Positions 34,411 through 43,725 of a stretch of DNA of 64,000 nt are shown here, piece by piece. Source of the stretch: an uncultured Lachnospiraceae bacterium. Its GTDB lineage: Bacteria > Bacillota > Clostridia > Lachnospirales > Lachnospiraceae. Each line of letters begins with the position of its first letter. Positions within the stretch are counted from its first letter, which is position 1. The stretch is taken from NCBI GenBank assembly GCA_946558695.1, contig CAMNTQ010000001.1, positions 62,001 through 126,000 of the forward strand, written 5' to 3'. The notes under the pieces are model-generated. The model had not been told where the DNA came from. It searched no databases and saw only the letters and a program-made list of their open reading frames with translations. A program made the translations under genes and the position numbers.

Positions 34411-36018
34411 TTACTGAATTTCCCGAATCTTTTTTCTAAGCCCCAGAACCTGATCCGGCGCAACCGACAATTCATCAACTCCTATCTGAACAAAAAATTC
34501 CGTCATCGACAAGTCTGCTGCCAAATCACCGCACACACTGATAGTCTTACCCTCCAAATGGACGTTATTCGTAACAATCCGTATCATCTTAAGCAGTGCC
34601 GGATGTTTCGTATCATAATGGCTCATGACGGCCTCATTCGTCCTGTCCATGCCGAGCGTAAACTGTGTGAGGTCATTCGTCCCAATACTGAAAAAGTCCA
34701 CCTCTCTCGCCAACTCTCCGCTGAGCATAACCGCCGCCGGAGTTTCAATCATAACGCCTACTTTGATATTTTCGTCAAAAAACGCCTTCTCCGCCTTCAG
34801 TTCCTGCTTTACGCCTTCCAAATACTCCTTCGCTTTTATAACCTCTTCCACCTTCGTGATCATCGGGAACATGATCTGTACATTCCCATAGATGGAGGCT
34901 CTTAAAATAGCCCGAAGCTGCGTCTTGAACATCTCTTCCTTCTCAAGTGACATACGGATTCCTCTAAGTCCCATTGCCGGGTTATGCTCCTTTTCCATCT
35001 CCAGAAATTCCGCCCTCTTATCCCCGCCTAGATCCGCAGTACGGATCACTACTCTGTTCATTCCCATAGACTCTGCTGCAAGCTTATATGCCTGAAACTG
35101 CTGCTCCTCCGTAGGCGCCCGGTTTCCATTCTCCATAAAGAGAAATTCGCTTCGGAAAAGTCCGACTCCTCCGGCATCGCTTCGGATAACCCGCTCAATA
35201 TCTTCTCTCATCCCGATATTCGCACAGATATCTATCTTCTGTCCGCTCTGAGTAATATTTTCCTTACCCTTCAGACGCTCCAGATTCGTGATATGTACTT
35301 TATTCTCATCTTGGCGCCGTTTCATTCTTGTAAGCAATGTATAATCCGGTTCTATATATATCTTACCCTCATAGCCGTCTACGATGATCATCTTACCCTC
35401 GTACTCCGCCTTCAGAGATTCGCCGAGTGCGATAACCGATGGGATTCCTTTCGTACGGGCAATGATCGCCGTATGAGAATTGACTGTGCCATACTTGGTG
35501 ACAAATCCCAGAACCCGCTCCTTGTCAAGCTGTACTGCCTCGCTTGGATACAAATCCCCCGCAGCCATAATAAACGGCTCATCCACATACAACTTATCTT
35601 TCCAGCTCCTTGACAGGATCCGGATCATCCGAATTGCCGCATCCCGTACATCCGCTTCGTTGCCTTTATCCCTGTTATCCTTCAGATATTCCTCTGTCGC
35701 TGTCTTTACCGCATATTCCGCATTCAGCTTTTCCTCCAGAATGATGCTTGTGATCCTGTTCCACAATCTGTCATTATCCAAAATATCCTGCTGCATCTCA
35801 AAAATAGCTGCATTCGCCTTTCCAACTTCGCGGATAGAAATCTCATACAACTCCTGCAATTCAAATAATGCACGCTCCTTCGCCTTCTGAAGACGGGAAA
35901 TCTCTTTCTCCACATCTTTCACATAGATATGGCGTACTTCTTTTATATCTCTTTTATAAAATGAAAGCTTTCCAATGGCAATTCCTTCGGAAACTTTTTT
36001 CCCGGTCAGTGTAATCAT
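34411..36018 (-). CDS. ptsI: PEP-protein phosphotransferase (PTS enzyme I)
   Basis: GTVNSHTAIIARTKGIPSV His site; GIRMSLE; SIGTNDLTQFTLGMDR. Confidence 0.93.
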   Translation of the reverse strand: MITLTGKKVSEGIAIGKLSFYKRDIKEVRHIYVKDVEKEISRLQKAKERALFELQELYEISIREVGKANAAIFEMQQDILDNDRLWNRITSIILEEKLNAEYAVKTATEEYLKDNRDKGNEADVRDAAIRMIRILSRSWKDKLYVDEPFIMAAGDLYPSEAVQLDKERVLGFVTKYGTVNSHTAIIARTKGIPSVIALGESLKAEYEGKMIIVDGYEGKIYIEPDYTLLTRMKRRQDENKVHITNLERLKGKENITQSGQKIDICANIGMREDIERVIRSDAGGVGLFRSEFLFMENGNRAPTEEQQFQAYKLAAESMGMNRVVIRTADLGGDKRAEFLEMEKEHNPAMGLRGIRMSLEKEEMFKTQLRAILRASIYGNVQIMFPMITKVEEVIKAKEYLEGVKQELKAEKAFFDENIKVGVMIETPAAVMLSGELAREVDFFSIGTNDLTQFTLGMDRTNEAVMSHYDTKHPALLKMIRIVTNNVHLEGKTISVCGDLAADLSMTEFFVQIGVDELSVAPDQVLGLRKKIREIQ

Positions 36019-36213
36019 AGTGCACTTCCTTTACTGTTTTATACCAATTATACTTTACACTTTTCCCTTCCTTTCGTCAAGCAGTTCCGCCTCACTATAC
36101 GTTAAAAATATCCTCAAATCCATTGACTTTTTGTTCAAATCATGGTATCCTAGCAAAGTGTCACTCGTATAATATTACGGTGATACAGGATTAATTTTTA
36201 TGGAGGTATCGTA

Positions 36214-36411
36214 ATGAAAGGTACAGTTAAGTGGTTTAACAACCAAAAAGGATACGGCTTCATTTCCGACGAAGCTGGAAACGATGTATTCGTACATTAT
36301 TCAGGACTGAATATGGAAGGCTTCAAGTCTCTGGAAGAGGGACAGGCAGTAGAGTATGATGTTACAGAAGGTGCAAAAGGACCGCAGGCAGTGAATGTCA
36401 CAAAACTCTAA
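36214..36411 (+). CDS. cold shock protein
   Basis: [32 protein letters not shown]. Confidence 0.96.
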   Translation: MKGTVKWFNNQKGYGFISDEAGNDVFVHYSGLNMEGFKSLEEGQAVEYDVTEGAKGPQAVNVTKL

Positions 36412-36501
36412 GATTTAGGAACGATAATCAAAATTTCGATGTACCTTTTTTATATATGGCACTTTGATATTTAAAAGCAATACACAAAATGAGATTTCGG
36501 A

Positions 36502-36540
36502 AAAAAGGGATGCAGCGCAAGCGCCGCATCCCTTTTTCAC
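36502..36540. terminator. intrinsic terminator between convergent genes
   Basis: AAAAAGGGATGC agcgcaagcgcc GCATCCCTTTTT. Confidence 0.85.
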
Positions 36541-36563
36541 ATTTTTTAAAATCGCCGGACATT

Positions 36564-37313
36564 TTATCTGATCTTCAGCAGAACATTCACCCCAAACGGA
36601 TTCACTGCAACTCCTTTTGTCTCAGGAGTAAGGACCTCTTTGATCTTCTCATATTCTAACACCGCCGCCCCATACTTTTTCTCCTGATTGAACTTTTGAA
36701 ACTCCCGGATGTCTGTAAAGACCGGCTGATAGGAATCTCCGTTTTTTTGAAGCAATGGGATTCCTTTTCCTTCTTCAACGGCGATAATATACTTGCCGCG
36801 GCAGAAATGCGCAGCCAATTCCTCATTCAGCTCCTCAAGCTCTGCCGTAAGTCTGCCCTCTGTTCTTGCCTCTTTTCTGAATTCCTGCGCAAAGTAAAGA
36901 GCTGTCAGGTGAAGCTCCGGATTCTCTATGCGCAGCTGTCCATCGGGCATCTCTTCTGCAGGCTGCCTGCGGATCAACTGATCTAACTGAAATTTTGTTT
37001 CTTCGGGCAGCCCTTTATCTACCGAGACGGCATTCACTCCCATAGGAAGCAGACTGGTAAAAAATGCCAAACGGCTCTTTTTGTCTATCTTTGCAAACTG
37101 TATGGGATTCTTCTCTTCCAGAAGCCATCCCGCTCCCTTATTTGCTCCATCCTTATCGAAATAAACGAATATCTCGTCATCGTAGCTTTCTGGATTGCAA
37201 GATACGAAAGGCATCTGTGTACACAGAGACATTACCGCATACAATTCGCCACAATTTCTGATTTTCCTCATAATTTCCTGCAGATTTGCCATATCTTTTA
37301 TCAGATCCCCCAT
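36564..37313 (-). CDS. SseB family protein
   Basis: FVSCNPESYDDEIFVYFDKDGANKGAG...LPMGVNAVSVDKG. Confidence 0.65.
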   Translation of the reverse strand: MGDLIKDMANLQEIMRKIRNCGELYAVMSLCTQMPFVSCNPESYDDEIFVYFDKDGANKGAGWLLEEKNPIQFAKIDKKSRLAFFTSLLPMGVNAVSVDKGLPEETKFQLDQLIRRQPAEEMPDGQLRIENPELHLTALYFAQEFRKEARTEGRLTAELEELNEELAAHFCRGKYIIAVEEGKGIPLLQKNGDSYQPVFTDIREFQKFNQEKKYGAAVLEYEKIKEVLTPETKGVAVNPFGVNVLLKIR

Positions 37314-37314
37314 C

Positions 37315-37758
37315 CTACTGATTTGCACGGTATGCTTCATCTGCTGAATACACATCGAAGCCGCTTCCTTTCAGAATATCAATGACTCTTGCCGGATCAT
37401 CGCTCTTAAGTACTGCCGCCGCATCGCTTCCATTTGCAAATGCATACATATATTCTATGTTAACCTCGCCTTCTACGATCTGGTGCATCGCCTTGCGCAA
37501 AGAGCCTGTCGCATGAGGAACCCGAAGCGCTACTACGTCGGTAAGCATGGCCGTAATTCCTGCTTCCTTAAGTGCCGCGCGTCCTTTGTGGGGATCTGAC
37601 ACGATCATACGAAGCATCCCATAATCGGATGTATCCGCAAGGCTTAATGCCACGATATTCACCTGTTTATCCGCTAGAACTCCTAACACTTCATCAAGGC
37701 GTCCTTCTCTATTCTCTAAAAATACTGACAATTGCTGTATTGTATTACTGATACCCAT
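37315..37758 (-). CDS. ACT domain protein
   Basis: IQQLSVFLENREGRLDEVLGVLADKQVNIVALSLADTSDYGMLRMIV. Confidence 0.88.
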   Translation of the reverse strand: MGISNTIQQLSVFLENREGRLDEVLGVLADKQVNIVALSLADTSDYGMLRMIVSDPHKGRAALKEAGITAMLTDVVALRVPHATGSLRKAMHQIVEGEVNIEYMYAFANGSDAAAVLKSDDPARVIDILKGSGFDVYSADEAYRANQ

Positions 37759-37772
37759 GTTCTGCCTCCTTT

Positions 37773-39104
37773 TTATAATTCTCTGTTATCAATGACACGT
37801 TTCGCTTTTCCTTCACTTCTCTGAATGGTCTTCGGCTCTACAAGCTTCACTCTTACCGACACGCCAAGCGCCTGCTTCAAAACTGCGCCTACCTTGTTCT
37901 TAAGTTCATCCAGCTTACGAATCTCGTCTGAGAAATACTTCTCGTCTACCTCTACCATGACAGTAAGGACATCCAGATTATTCTCACGGTCTACAATAAG
38001 CATGTAGTGCGGCGCTACGCCGCCGCCGATTGAAAGGAGCGCTGCCTCAACCTGTGTCGGGAATACATTGACGCCGCGGATAACCTTCATATCATCGGTA
38101 CGTCCCGTAAACTTCTGGATTCTGGGCAGAGTCCTTCCGCATTCGCAAGTGCCGTACCGGATGCTTGTAAGATCCTTTGTCCTGTAACGGAGAAGCGGCA
38201 TACCTTCTTTTGTAAGGGTTGTAAATACAAGCTCTCCCGTCTCTCCCTCAGCACATGCACTCTGATCCGCCGGATTTAAAATCTCAGGATAGAAATGATC
38301 TTCATATACGTGAAGTCCCTTATGGTGGATGCAGTCCATAGCAACCCCCGGTCCTGTAATCTCACAAAGCCCGTATATATCAAACGTATTAATTTTTAAA
38401 ATACTCTCGATCTTCTTACGCATCGCCTCCGTCCACGGCTCTGCACCGTTAATGCTCGCTTTAATCTGCAAACGGTCTACAATTCCTGCCTCTGCCGCCG
38501 CCTCCGCAAGATACAGTGCATAGGAAGGCGTACACCCAAACGCTGTCGCGCCGAAGTCTTCCATACACATAAGCTGACGCTTCGTATTGCCCGACGACAT
38601 TGGAATCGCCATCGCACCGAGAGCTTTTGCGCCAAGATCCAGCCCCATACCTCCTGTAAAAAGCCCGTACCCGTAGCATACATGAATACGGTCTTTTGAA
38701 GTCAGTCCTGCCATCACAAGACCTCTTGCCACACATTCTCCCCATGTATCAACATCATTCTGAGTATAAGAAGCCAGTGTAAGCTTTCCTGTCGTTCCGG
38801 AAGTCCCCTGAACTCTTGCGATCTTCTCCTTCGGAACCGCAAGAAGCCCGAATGGATAATTATCCCTTAAATCCTCCTTTGTTGTAAAGGGGAGTTTCCC
38901 GATATCCTCGATTCCTTTAATATCCTCCGGCAGCACTCCGAGCTCATCCATCTTTTTCTTGTAAAATGGCACATTCTTGTATACATTCTTTACCTGTCTT
39001 ACAAGTCTCTCCCCTTGGAGTTTGCTCATCTCATCCCTGCTCATGCATTCAATCTTCGGATCTCTGATCTGCTCTTGCCAATCAGCCAGTTCTACTCTTG
39101 CCAT
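37773..39104 (-). CDS. paaK: phenylacetate-CoA ligase family protein
   Basis: VQGTSGTTGKLTLASYTQNDVD; EDHFYPEILNP; QKFTGRTDDMKVIRGVNVFP. Confidence 0.92.
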   Translation of the reverse strand: MARVELADWQEQIRDPKIECMSRDEMSKLQGERLVRQVKNVYKNVPFYKKKMDELGVLPEDIKGIEDIGKLPFTTKEDLRDNYPFGLLAVPKEKIARVQGTSGTTGKLTLASYTQNDVDTWGECVARGLVMAGLTSKDRIHVCYGYGLFTGGMGLDLGAKALGAMAIPMSSGNTKRQLMCMEDFGATAFGCTPSYALYLAEAAAEAGIVDRLQIKASINGAEPWTEAMRKKIESILKINTFDIYGLCEITGPGVAMDCIHHKGLHVYEDHFYPEILNPADQSACAEGETGELVFTTLTKEGMPLLRYRTKDLTSIRYGTCECGRTLPRIQKFTGRTDDMKVIRGVNVFPTQVEAALLSIGGGVAPHYMLIVDRENNLDVLTVMVEVDEKYFSDEIRKLDELKNKVGAVLKQALGVSVRVKLVEPKTIQRSEGKAKRVIDNREL

Positions 39105-39285
39105 GTCTTTTTCTCCTATTCATTCCTTCATATATTTTATGATGTTGGGGTCAAAAGGTATTTTGCCCCCATGATGCCGCGGATTGTTCCGCACTCCGTG
39201 TCTACGCTCCGCTTCGGTCATTGCCAGACGTGCGTCACTGCCGCCCGGCAGCCCACAATCCTAAAAACATTCAAAATCTGCCCTT

Positions 39286-39855
39286 CTACAGACGGCAGCC
39301 TACATCGAATGCTTTTTTGTTGATGTCAACCGTCTTGAAAGGAACGGTCTTTTCAATCACCTCATACCACTGCTCTTTTGTAAAGTCCATATGCTGTGCT
39401 GCAATTCCGAGAACAATCAGATTGAACACTCTCGGATTTCCAAGTTTTTTGGATTCCTCTGTGGCATTTACCGCATAGACCTTATGCTCCTTCTGTAAAG
39501 TCTCCAGAATCCCTTCCGGATACTCTGCCGCTCCGATTACAACCGGCATCGGATCGATCCTCCAGTCATTGACGATTAATGCGCCGTCCTTCTTCAAAAA
39601 GTGGGCGTATCTTAATGCCTCAAGCCGCTCAAAGGCGATGATCACGTCTGCTTGTCCTTCTTCTACGATAGGTTCCGCTACCTTTTCGCCGTACCGTACA
39701 AAGGTCACCACGCTCCCGCCTCTCTGCGCCATACCATGAACCTCGGAAAGTTTCACATCATAGCCGCCCAAAGTAGCAAGACCGCCGAGTATCCTGCTGG
39801 TAAGAAGTGTTCCCTGTCCCCCGACGCCGACGATCATAATATTCTTTACTGCCAT
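39286..39855 (-). CDS. iorB: indolepyruvate ferredoxin oxidoreductase beta subunit
   Basis: IMIVGVGGQGTLLTSRILGGLA...SEVHGMAQRGGSVVTFVRYG. Confidence 0.92.
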   Translation of the reverse strand: MAVKNIMIVGVGGQGTLLTSRILGGLATLGGYDVKLSEVHGMAQRGGSVVTFVRYGEKVAEPIVEEGQADVIIAFERLEALRYAHFLKKDGALIVNDWRIDPMPVVIGAAEYPEGILETLQKEHKVYAVNATEESKKLGNPRVFNLIVLGIAAQHMDFTKEQWYEVIEKTVPFKTVDINKKAFDVGCRL

Positions 39856-41609
39856 TATCTGTCACCCTCCTTTACCAGTTCAATTGCTCCAAACTTGCAC
39901 AAACTGCCGCAAAGACCGCATCCGGTACACATGGTATCGTCGATCTTAACCGTACCGTCTGAATTCTTTGTCATGGCCGGACATCCCGGCTTCATGCACA
40001 TGCCGCATTTTTTACACTTATCTGTATGCACAATGTAGAGAGGCTTCCTTCCTTTACTCAGAAGCACGCAGGGCGATTTTGTTATGATAACGGATACTTC
40101 GTCTTTCGCCGCTTCTTCTTTAATGGTCTTCTCAAGCTTTGCAATATCAAAGGCATTGACCTCGGTAACATTCTTCACTCCCACTGCACGACAGAGTGCG
40201 GAAATGTCGATCGCATAAGCCGGATCTCCCTGCAGCGTCTTTCCTGTAGCCGCATGATCCTGATGGCCTGTCATACCTGTCGTAGAATTGTCAAGTATCA
40301 GAACCGTTCCCGAAGCATGATTATATGTCATATTCATCAGGGAGTTGATGCCCGTATGCAAAAATGTGGAATCGCCGATCACTGCTACCCAGTTCTTTAT
40401 GTAATCTTTCCCTTTTGCTTTCTCCATTCCATGAAGAGTGGAGATGCTGGAACCCATACACATAGTTGTATCTACCACGCTAAGAGGCGCTACCGCTCCA
40501 AGCGTATAACATCCGATATCTCCCGCCGCGTGGAATTTTAATTTATTCAGCACATGGTAAACGCTTCTGTGCGGACAGCCCGGGCAAAGAATCGGCGGCC
40601 TTCCCGGAGCCTTGTAAGGTTCTGCAAGAGAAAGTTCCTCTTTCAAAACCGCCGTCCGCAGCAAGTTCGCGCTGTATTCTCCCTGCACAGTAAAAATCTC
40701 TTTTCCGACGGCATCTATTCCCCATGACTTCACCTGTTCCTCAATGACCGGATCAAGTTCTTCTACGATATAAAGCTTTTCTACTTTTGCCGCAAAGTCT
40801 TCAATCAATTTCCTCGGAAGCGGATTCAAAAGGCCCAGCTTTAAGACAGAAGCATTTGGCAGCGCCTCTTTTACGTACTGGTACGCAATTCCGCTGGTGA
40901 TAACGCCGATCTTCGTGCCGTTCATCTCTACTCTGTTGAGAGGCAGCGTGTTCGCAGCCTCTGCAAGCTCCTCGTTCCGCTTTTCAATCTCAATATGGCG
41001 GAGCTTTGCATTTACCGGCATCATAACCGTTCTTCGGATGTCCTTTACATATTCTTTATCCGGAATATCCTGTCTGTCTGACAGTTCCACAATCCCTTGG
41101 GAATGCGCAAGTCTTGTGGTCGTCCGGTATACAAATGGCCGGTCAAACTTCTCACTAAGTTCAAATGCAAGCTTCATATATTCCTTCGCCTCTGCGCTGT
41201 CCGCCGGCTCGATAACCGGAAGCTTGGCAGCCCGGGCTACCATTCTCGTGTCTTGTTCATTCTGGGAACTGTAAAGTCCGGGATCATCCGCAACTACGAT
41301 CACAAGTCCTCCATTCACTCCCATATAAGAAACGCTGTATGCCGGATCTGCCGCCACATTGAATCCTACATGTTTCATGCACGCCATCGCTCTTGTGCCC
41401 GCCAAGGATGCGCCAACCGCCACCTCCGTGGCAACCTTCTCATTGGGAGACCATTCACAGTACAAATCATCCTTGTACTGCACCAGATATTCACTGATCT
41501 CCGTGCTCGGCGTACCCGGGTATGCCGCAGATACCTTTACTCCGGCCTCGTAAGCGCCTCTGGCAATAGCCTCATTGCCGAGCATGATTACTTTATTCGT
41601 TTCTGACAT
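39855..41609 (-). CDS. iorA: indolepyruvate ferredoxin oxidoreductase alpha subunit
   Basis: MSETNKVIMLGNEAIARGAYEAGVKVSAAYPGTPSTEI; C-terminal ferredoxin motifs CKKCGMCMKPGCP, CTGCGLCGSLC. Confidence 0.93.
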   Translation of the reverse strand: MSETNKVIMLGNEAIARGAYEAGVKVSAAYPGTPSTEISEYLVQYKDDLYCEWSPNEKVATEVAVGASLAGTRAMACMKHVGFNVAADPAYSVSYMGVNGGLVIVVADDPGLYSSQNEQDTRMVARAAKLPVIEPADSAEAKEYMKLAFELSEKFDRPFVYRTTTRLAHSQGIVELSDRQDIPDKEYVKDIRRTVMMPVNAKLRHIEIEKRNEELAEAANTLPLNRVEMNGTKIGVITSGIAYQYVKEALPNASVLKLGLLNPLPRKLIEDFAAKVEKLYIVEELDPVIEEQVKSWGIDAVGKEIFTVQGEYSANLLRTAVLKEELSLAEPYKAPGRPPILCPGCPHRSVYHVLNKLKFHAAGDIGCYTLGAVAPLSVVDTTMCMGSSISTLHGMEKAKGKDYIKNWVAVIGDSTFLHTGINSLMNMTYNHASGTVLILDNSTTGMTGHQDHAATGKTLQGDPAYAIDISALCRAVGVKNVTEVNAFDIAKLEKTIKEEAAKDEVSVIITKSPCVLLSKGRKPLYIVHTDKCKKCGMCMKPGCPAMTKNSDGTVKIDDTMCTGCGLCGSLCKFGAIELVKEGDR

Positions 41610-41741
41610 TCTTCCGTCCATCCTTTCGTAAATATCTTTAAGTATATCATAATACTTTTCCAATTTAAAGTGGTAATTTGTGAGCAAACTCTCCTAAGAT
41701 AATCTGTCAAAAATCTTATACTTCAGAATATATCGCAGCCT

Positions 41742-42218
41742 TTATACGCTGCTCTTGCAGGAATACTCCTCTGCCGTCAGCTCAATAATCGCAACTGCAC
41801 GCAAAAGCTTTGGATTTTTCTCAAAATCATCAAACTCTTTCCCTGTCTGATGTCTCATGATCTTGGCGAGCGCTTTGCTTTTCTCCTGCTCATCCTCTAC
41901 AAGCTCTGCATGTCCGCTTCCGATGATGCTCTCATACTGATAACTGTACTGACAGGGCGTATTCCCTTCTATCAGTGATATCTCTCTGTCCATCTCAAAC
42001 CCCGCCTGCGCATTCTTACGGAGCAGTTCAAGCTTCTTCCCCTCCTTTGCACAGTGGAAATAGATTACCAGCTTTTCTCCGTCAAAATCATATGCCATAT
42101 TCATCGGAACGATATAGGGCCTCCCGCCGTCTGATAAACCAAGCCTGCATACTCTGCAGCCGTCAAGTATCTTTTTGATCTCTTCCGTCTTCTTAACTTC
42201 TCTGTCTGTTCTTCTCAT
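41742..42218 (-). CDS. pyridoxamine 5'-phosphate oxidase-like (NimA-type) protein
   Basis: VCRLGLSDGGRPYIVPMNMAYDFDGEKLVIYFHCAKEGKKLELL. Confidence 0.85.
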   Translation of the reverse strand: MRRTDREVKKTEEIKKILDGCRVCRLGLSDGGRPYIVPMNMAYDFDGEKLVIYFHCAKEGKKLELLRKNAQAGFEMDREISLIEGNTPCQYSYQYESIIGSGHAELVEDEQEKSKALAKIMRHQTGKEFDDFEKNPKLLRAVAIIELTAEEYSCKSSV

Positions 42219-42249
42219 TAAATTTTATTTCCTTTCCAAATGCCGTCTC

Positions 42250-42813
42250 TTACGCTTTAAAGATAAATGCCGGAACCGGAGGATGATTCTCCCGATTCCA
42301 GTATTCATTTACGATAACTGTGAATTTTTTTGACGGGAGTCTCCTCAGATACGAAAGAATCGCTTCCTTTTCCTCAAATCCCGTATCCCCGCCGCTGTAA
42401 ATACAAAGGCTCATCATTCCGCCGTGTTTTAATATGGATAGCCCTTTTTCCACCGCCGCTATACTCGTATCTGCACACGTCGCTATCTTATGATCCCCGC
42501 CGGGAAGATACCCAAAATTAAAACAGATAACATCCGCCGTCTCGTCTTTCGCATAATTTCCCATATTTTCATGACCGTCTAAAATCAGCTCCGCCCTCTG
42601 TTTCATCCCATAACTTTTTAAAAGGTCTGCCGTACATGAGAGCGCCTCCTTCTGTATGTCAAATGCCAGTACACTGCCTGTCTCTCCTGCAAGCCCGCAT
42701 AAGAACAACGTATCATTTCCCTTTCCCATTGTCGCGTCAATATAAAATCCTCCCTCCGCTGCCTGAGACCGGATAATCTCATGGCACCAGAGAGTAATCT
42801 GTGACTGTTTCAT
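42250..42813 (-). CDS. class I SAM-dependent methyltransferase (YtqB/MnmM-like)
   Basis: YIDATMGKGNDTLFLCGLAGETGSVLAFDIQ...FNFGYLPGGDH. Confidence 0.85.
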   Translation of the reverse strand: MKQSQITLWCHEIIRSQAAEGGFYIDATMGKGNDTLFLCGLAGETGSVLAFDIQKEALSCTADLLKSYGMKQRAELILDGHENMGNYAKDETADVICFNFGYLPGGDHKIATCADTSIAAVEKGLSILKHGGMMSLCIYSGGDTGFEEKEAILSYLRRLPSKKFTVIVNEYWNRENHPPVPAFIFKA

Positions 42814-43691
42814 GACTGCATCTCCTTTTTCTCACATTCATGCCTTGTATTATATAAGAACATGATAGCCGCCATGGTACAGATGACTCCGTATCCAAGC
42901 CAGCTCAATGCATCCGGAATCTGCCCGAATACGGCGAATCCGAGAAGCGCCGCAAATATGATCTGGGAATAGTCATACACGGAGATCTCCCTTGCAGGCG
43001 CGCACGTATAGGCCGCCGTAATGGAAAACTGTCCGCCCGCAGCACTGAGCCCCGCCATGAGAAGCGATGCAAGCTGCGCCGCTGTCATGGGATGATAATC
43101 AAAGATCAGCCACGGCAATGTTACCATACAGGAGAATAATGAAAAAAAGAATACGATAAAGGAACCTTTCTCACCGTTTTCCCCGAGCTTTCTCACCATC
43201 GTATAGGCCGCTCCCGCACAGATCCCTCCAAGCAGTCCTATAACAGAAGGAAGCAGATCCATATTTGCGAAGGTAGGCTTGACTACAAACATGCTGCCGG
43301 CAAATGCCCCCGCCACAATCAATGCCTGCGGCGCCGTCACTTTCTCCTTTAACACTAGAAAGCTGAACAGCACTGCAAAAAAGGGTGACATTTTATTCAG
43401 CATTGACGCGTCGGCAAGAACCAGATGGTCTATGGCATAGAAATTGCACAAAATTCCCATCGTCCCAAACCCGGCACGCAGCAGCAGATAGATCAGATTT
43501 TCTCTTTTGCACCGAAACGGCACCCGATCCTTTAACAGCATCACAAATGCAAAGCCCGCCGCCACAAAATTTCGGAAAAAGCTTTTCTGCACGGAAGGCA
43601 GATCACCCGCCAGACGCACAAACATGTTCATAAATGCAAAGCAAAATGCAGACAGGATAATATAGATGATTCCTTTGTATCTGTTATTCAT
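42810..43691 (-). CDS. EamA/DMT family transporter
   Basis: Ten hydrophobic segments; MNNRYKGIIYIILSAFCFAFMNMFVRLAGD. Confidence 0.88.
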   Translation of the reverse strand: MNNRYKGIIYIILSAFCFAFMNMFVRLAGDLPSVQKSFFRNFVAAGFAFVMLLKDRVPFRCKRENLIYLLLRAGFGTMGILCNFYAIDHLVLADASMLNKMSPFFAVLFSFLVLKEKVTAPQALIVAGAFAGSMFVVKPTFANMDLLPSVIGLLGGICAGAAYTMVRKLGENGEKGSFIVFFFSLFSCMVTLPWLIFDYHPMTAAQLASLLMAGLSAAGGQFSITAAYTCAPAREISVYDYSQIIFAALLGFAVFGQIPDALSWLGYGVICTMAAIMFLYNTRHECEKKEMQS

Positions 43692-43725
43692 AATCCGTCA
43701 TTCCTTCCTGTTCCGATACTTTTTC

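Noticed and set aside
37315-41609. iorA/iorB-ACT-paaK cluster as a novel pathway
   Set aside because: A familiar aryl-pyruvate to aryl-acetyl-CoA gene grouping; ordinary.
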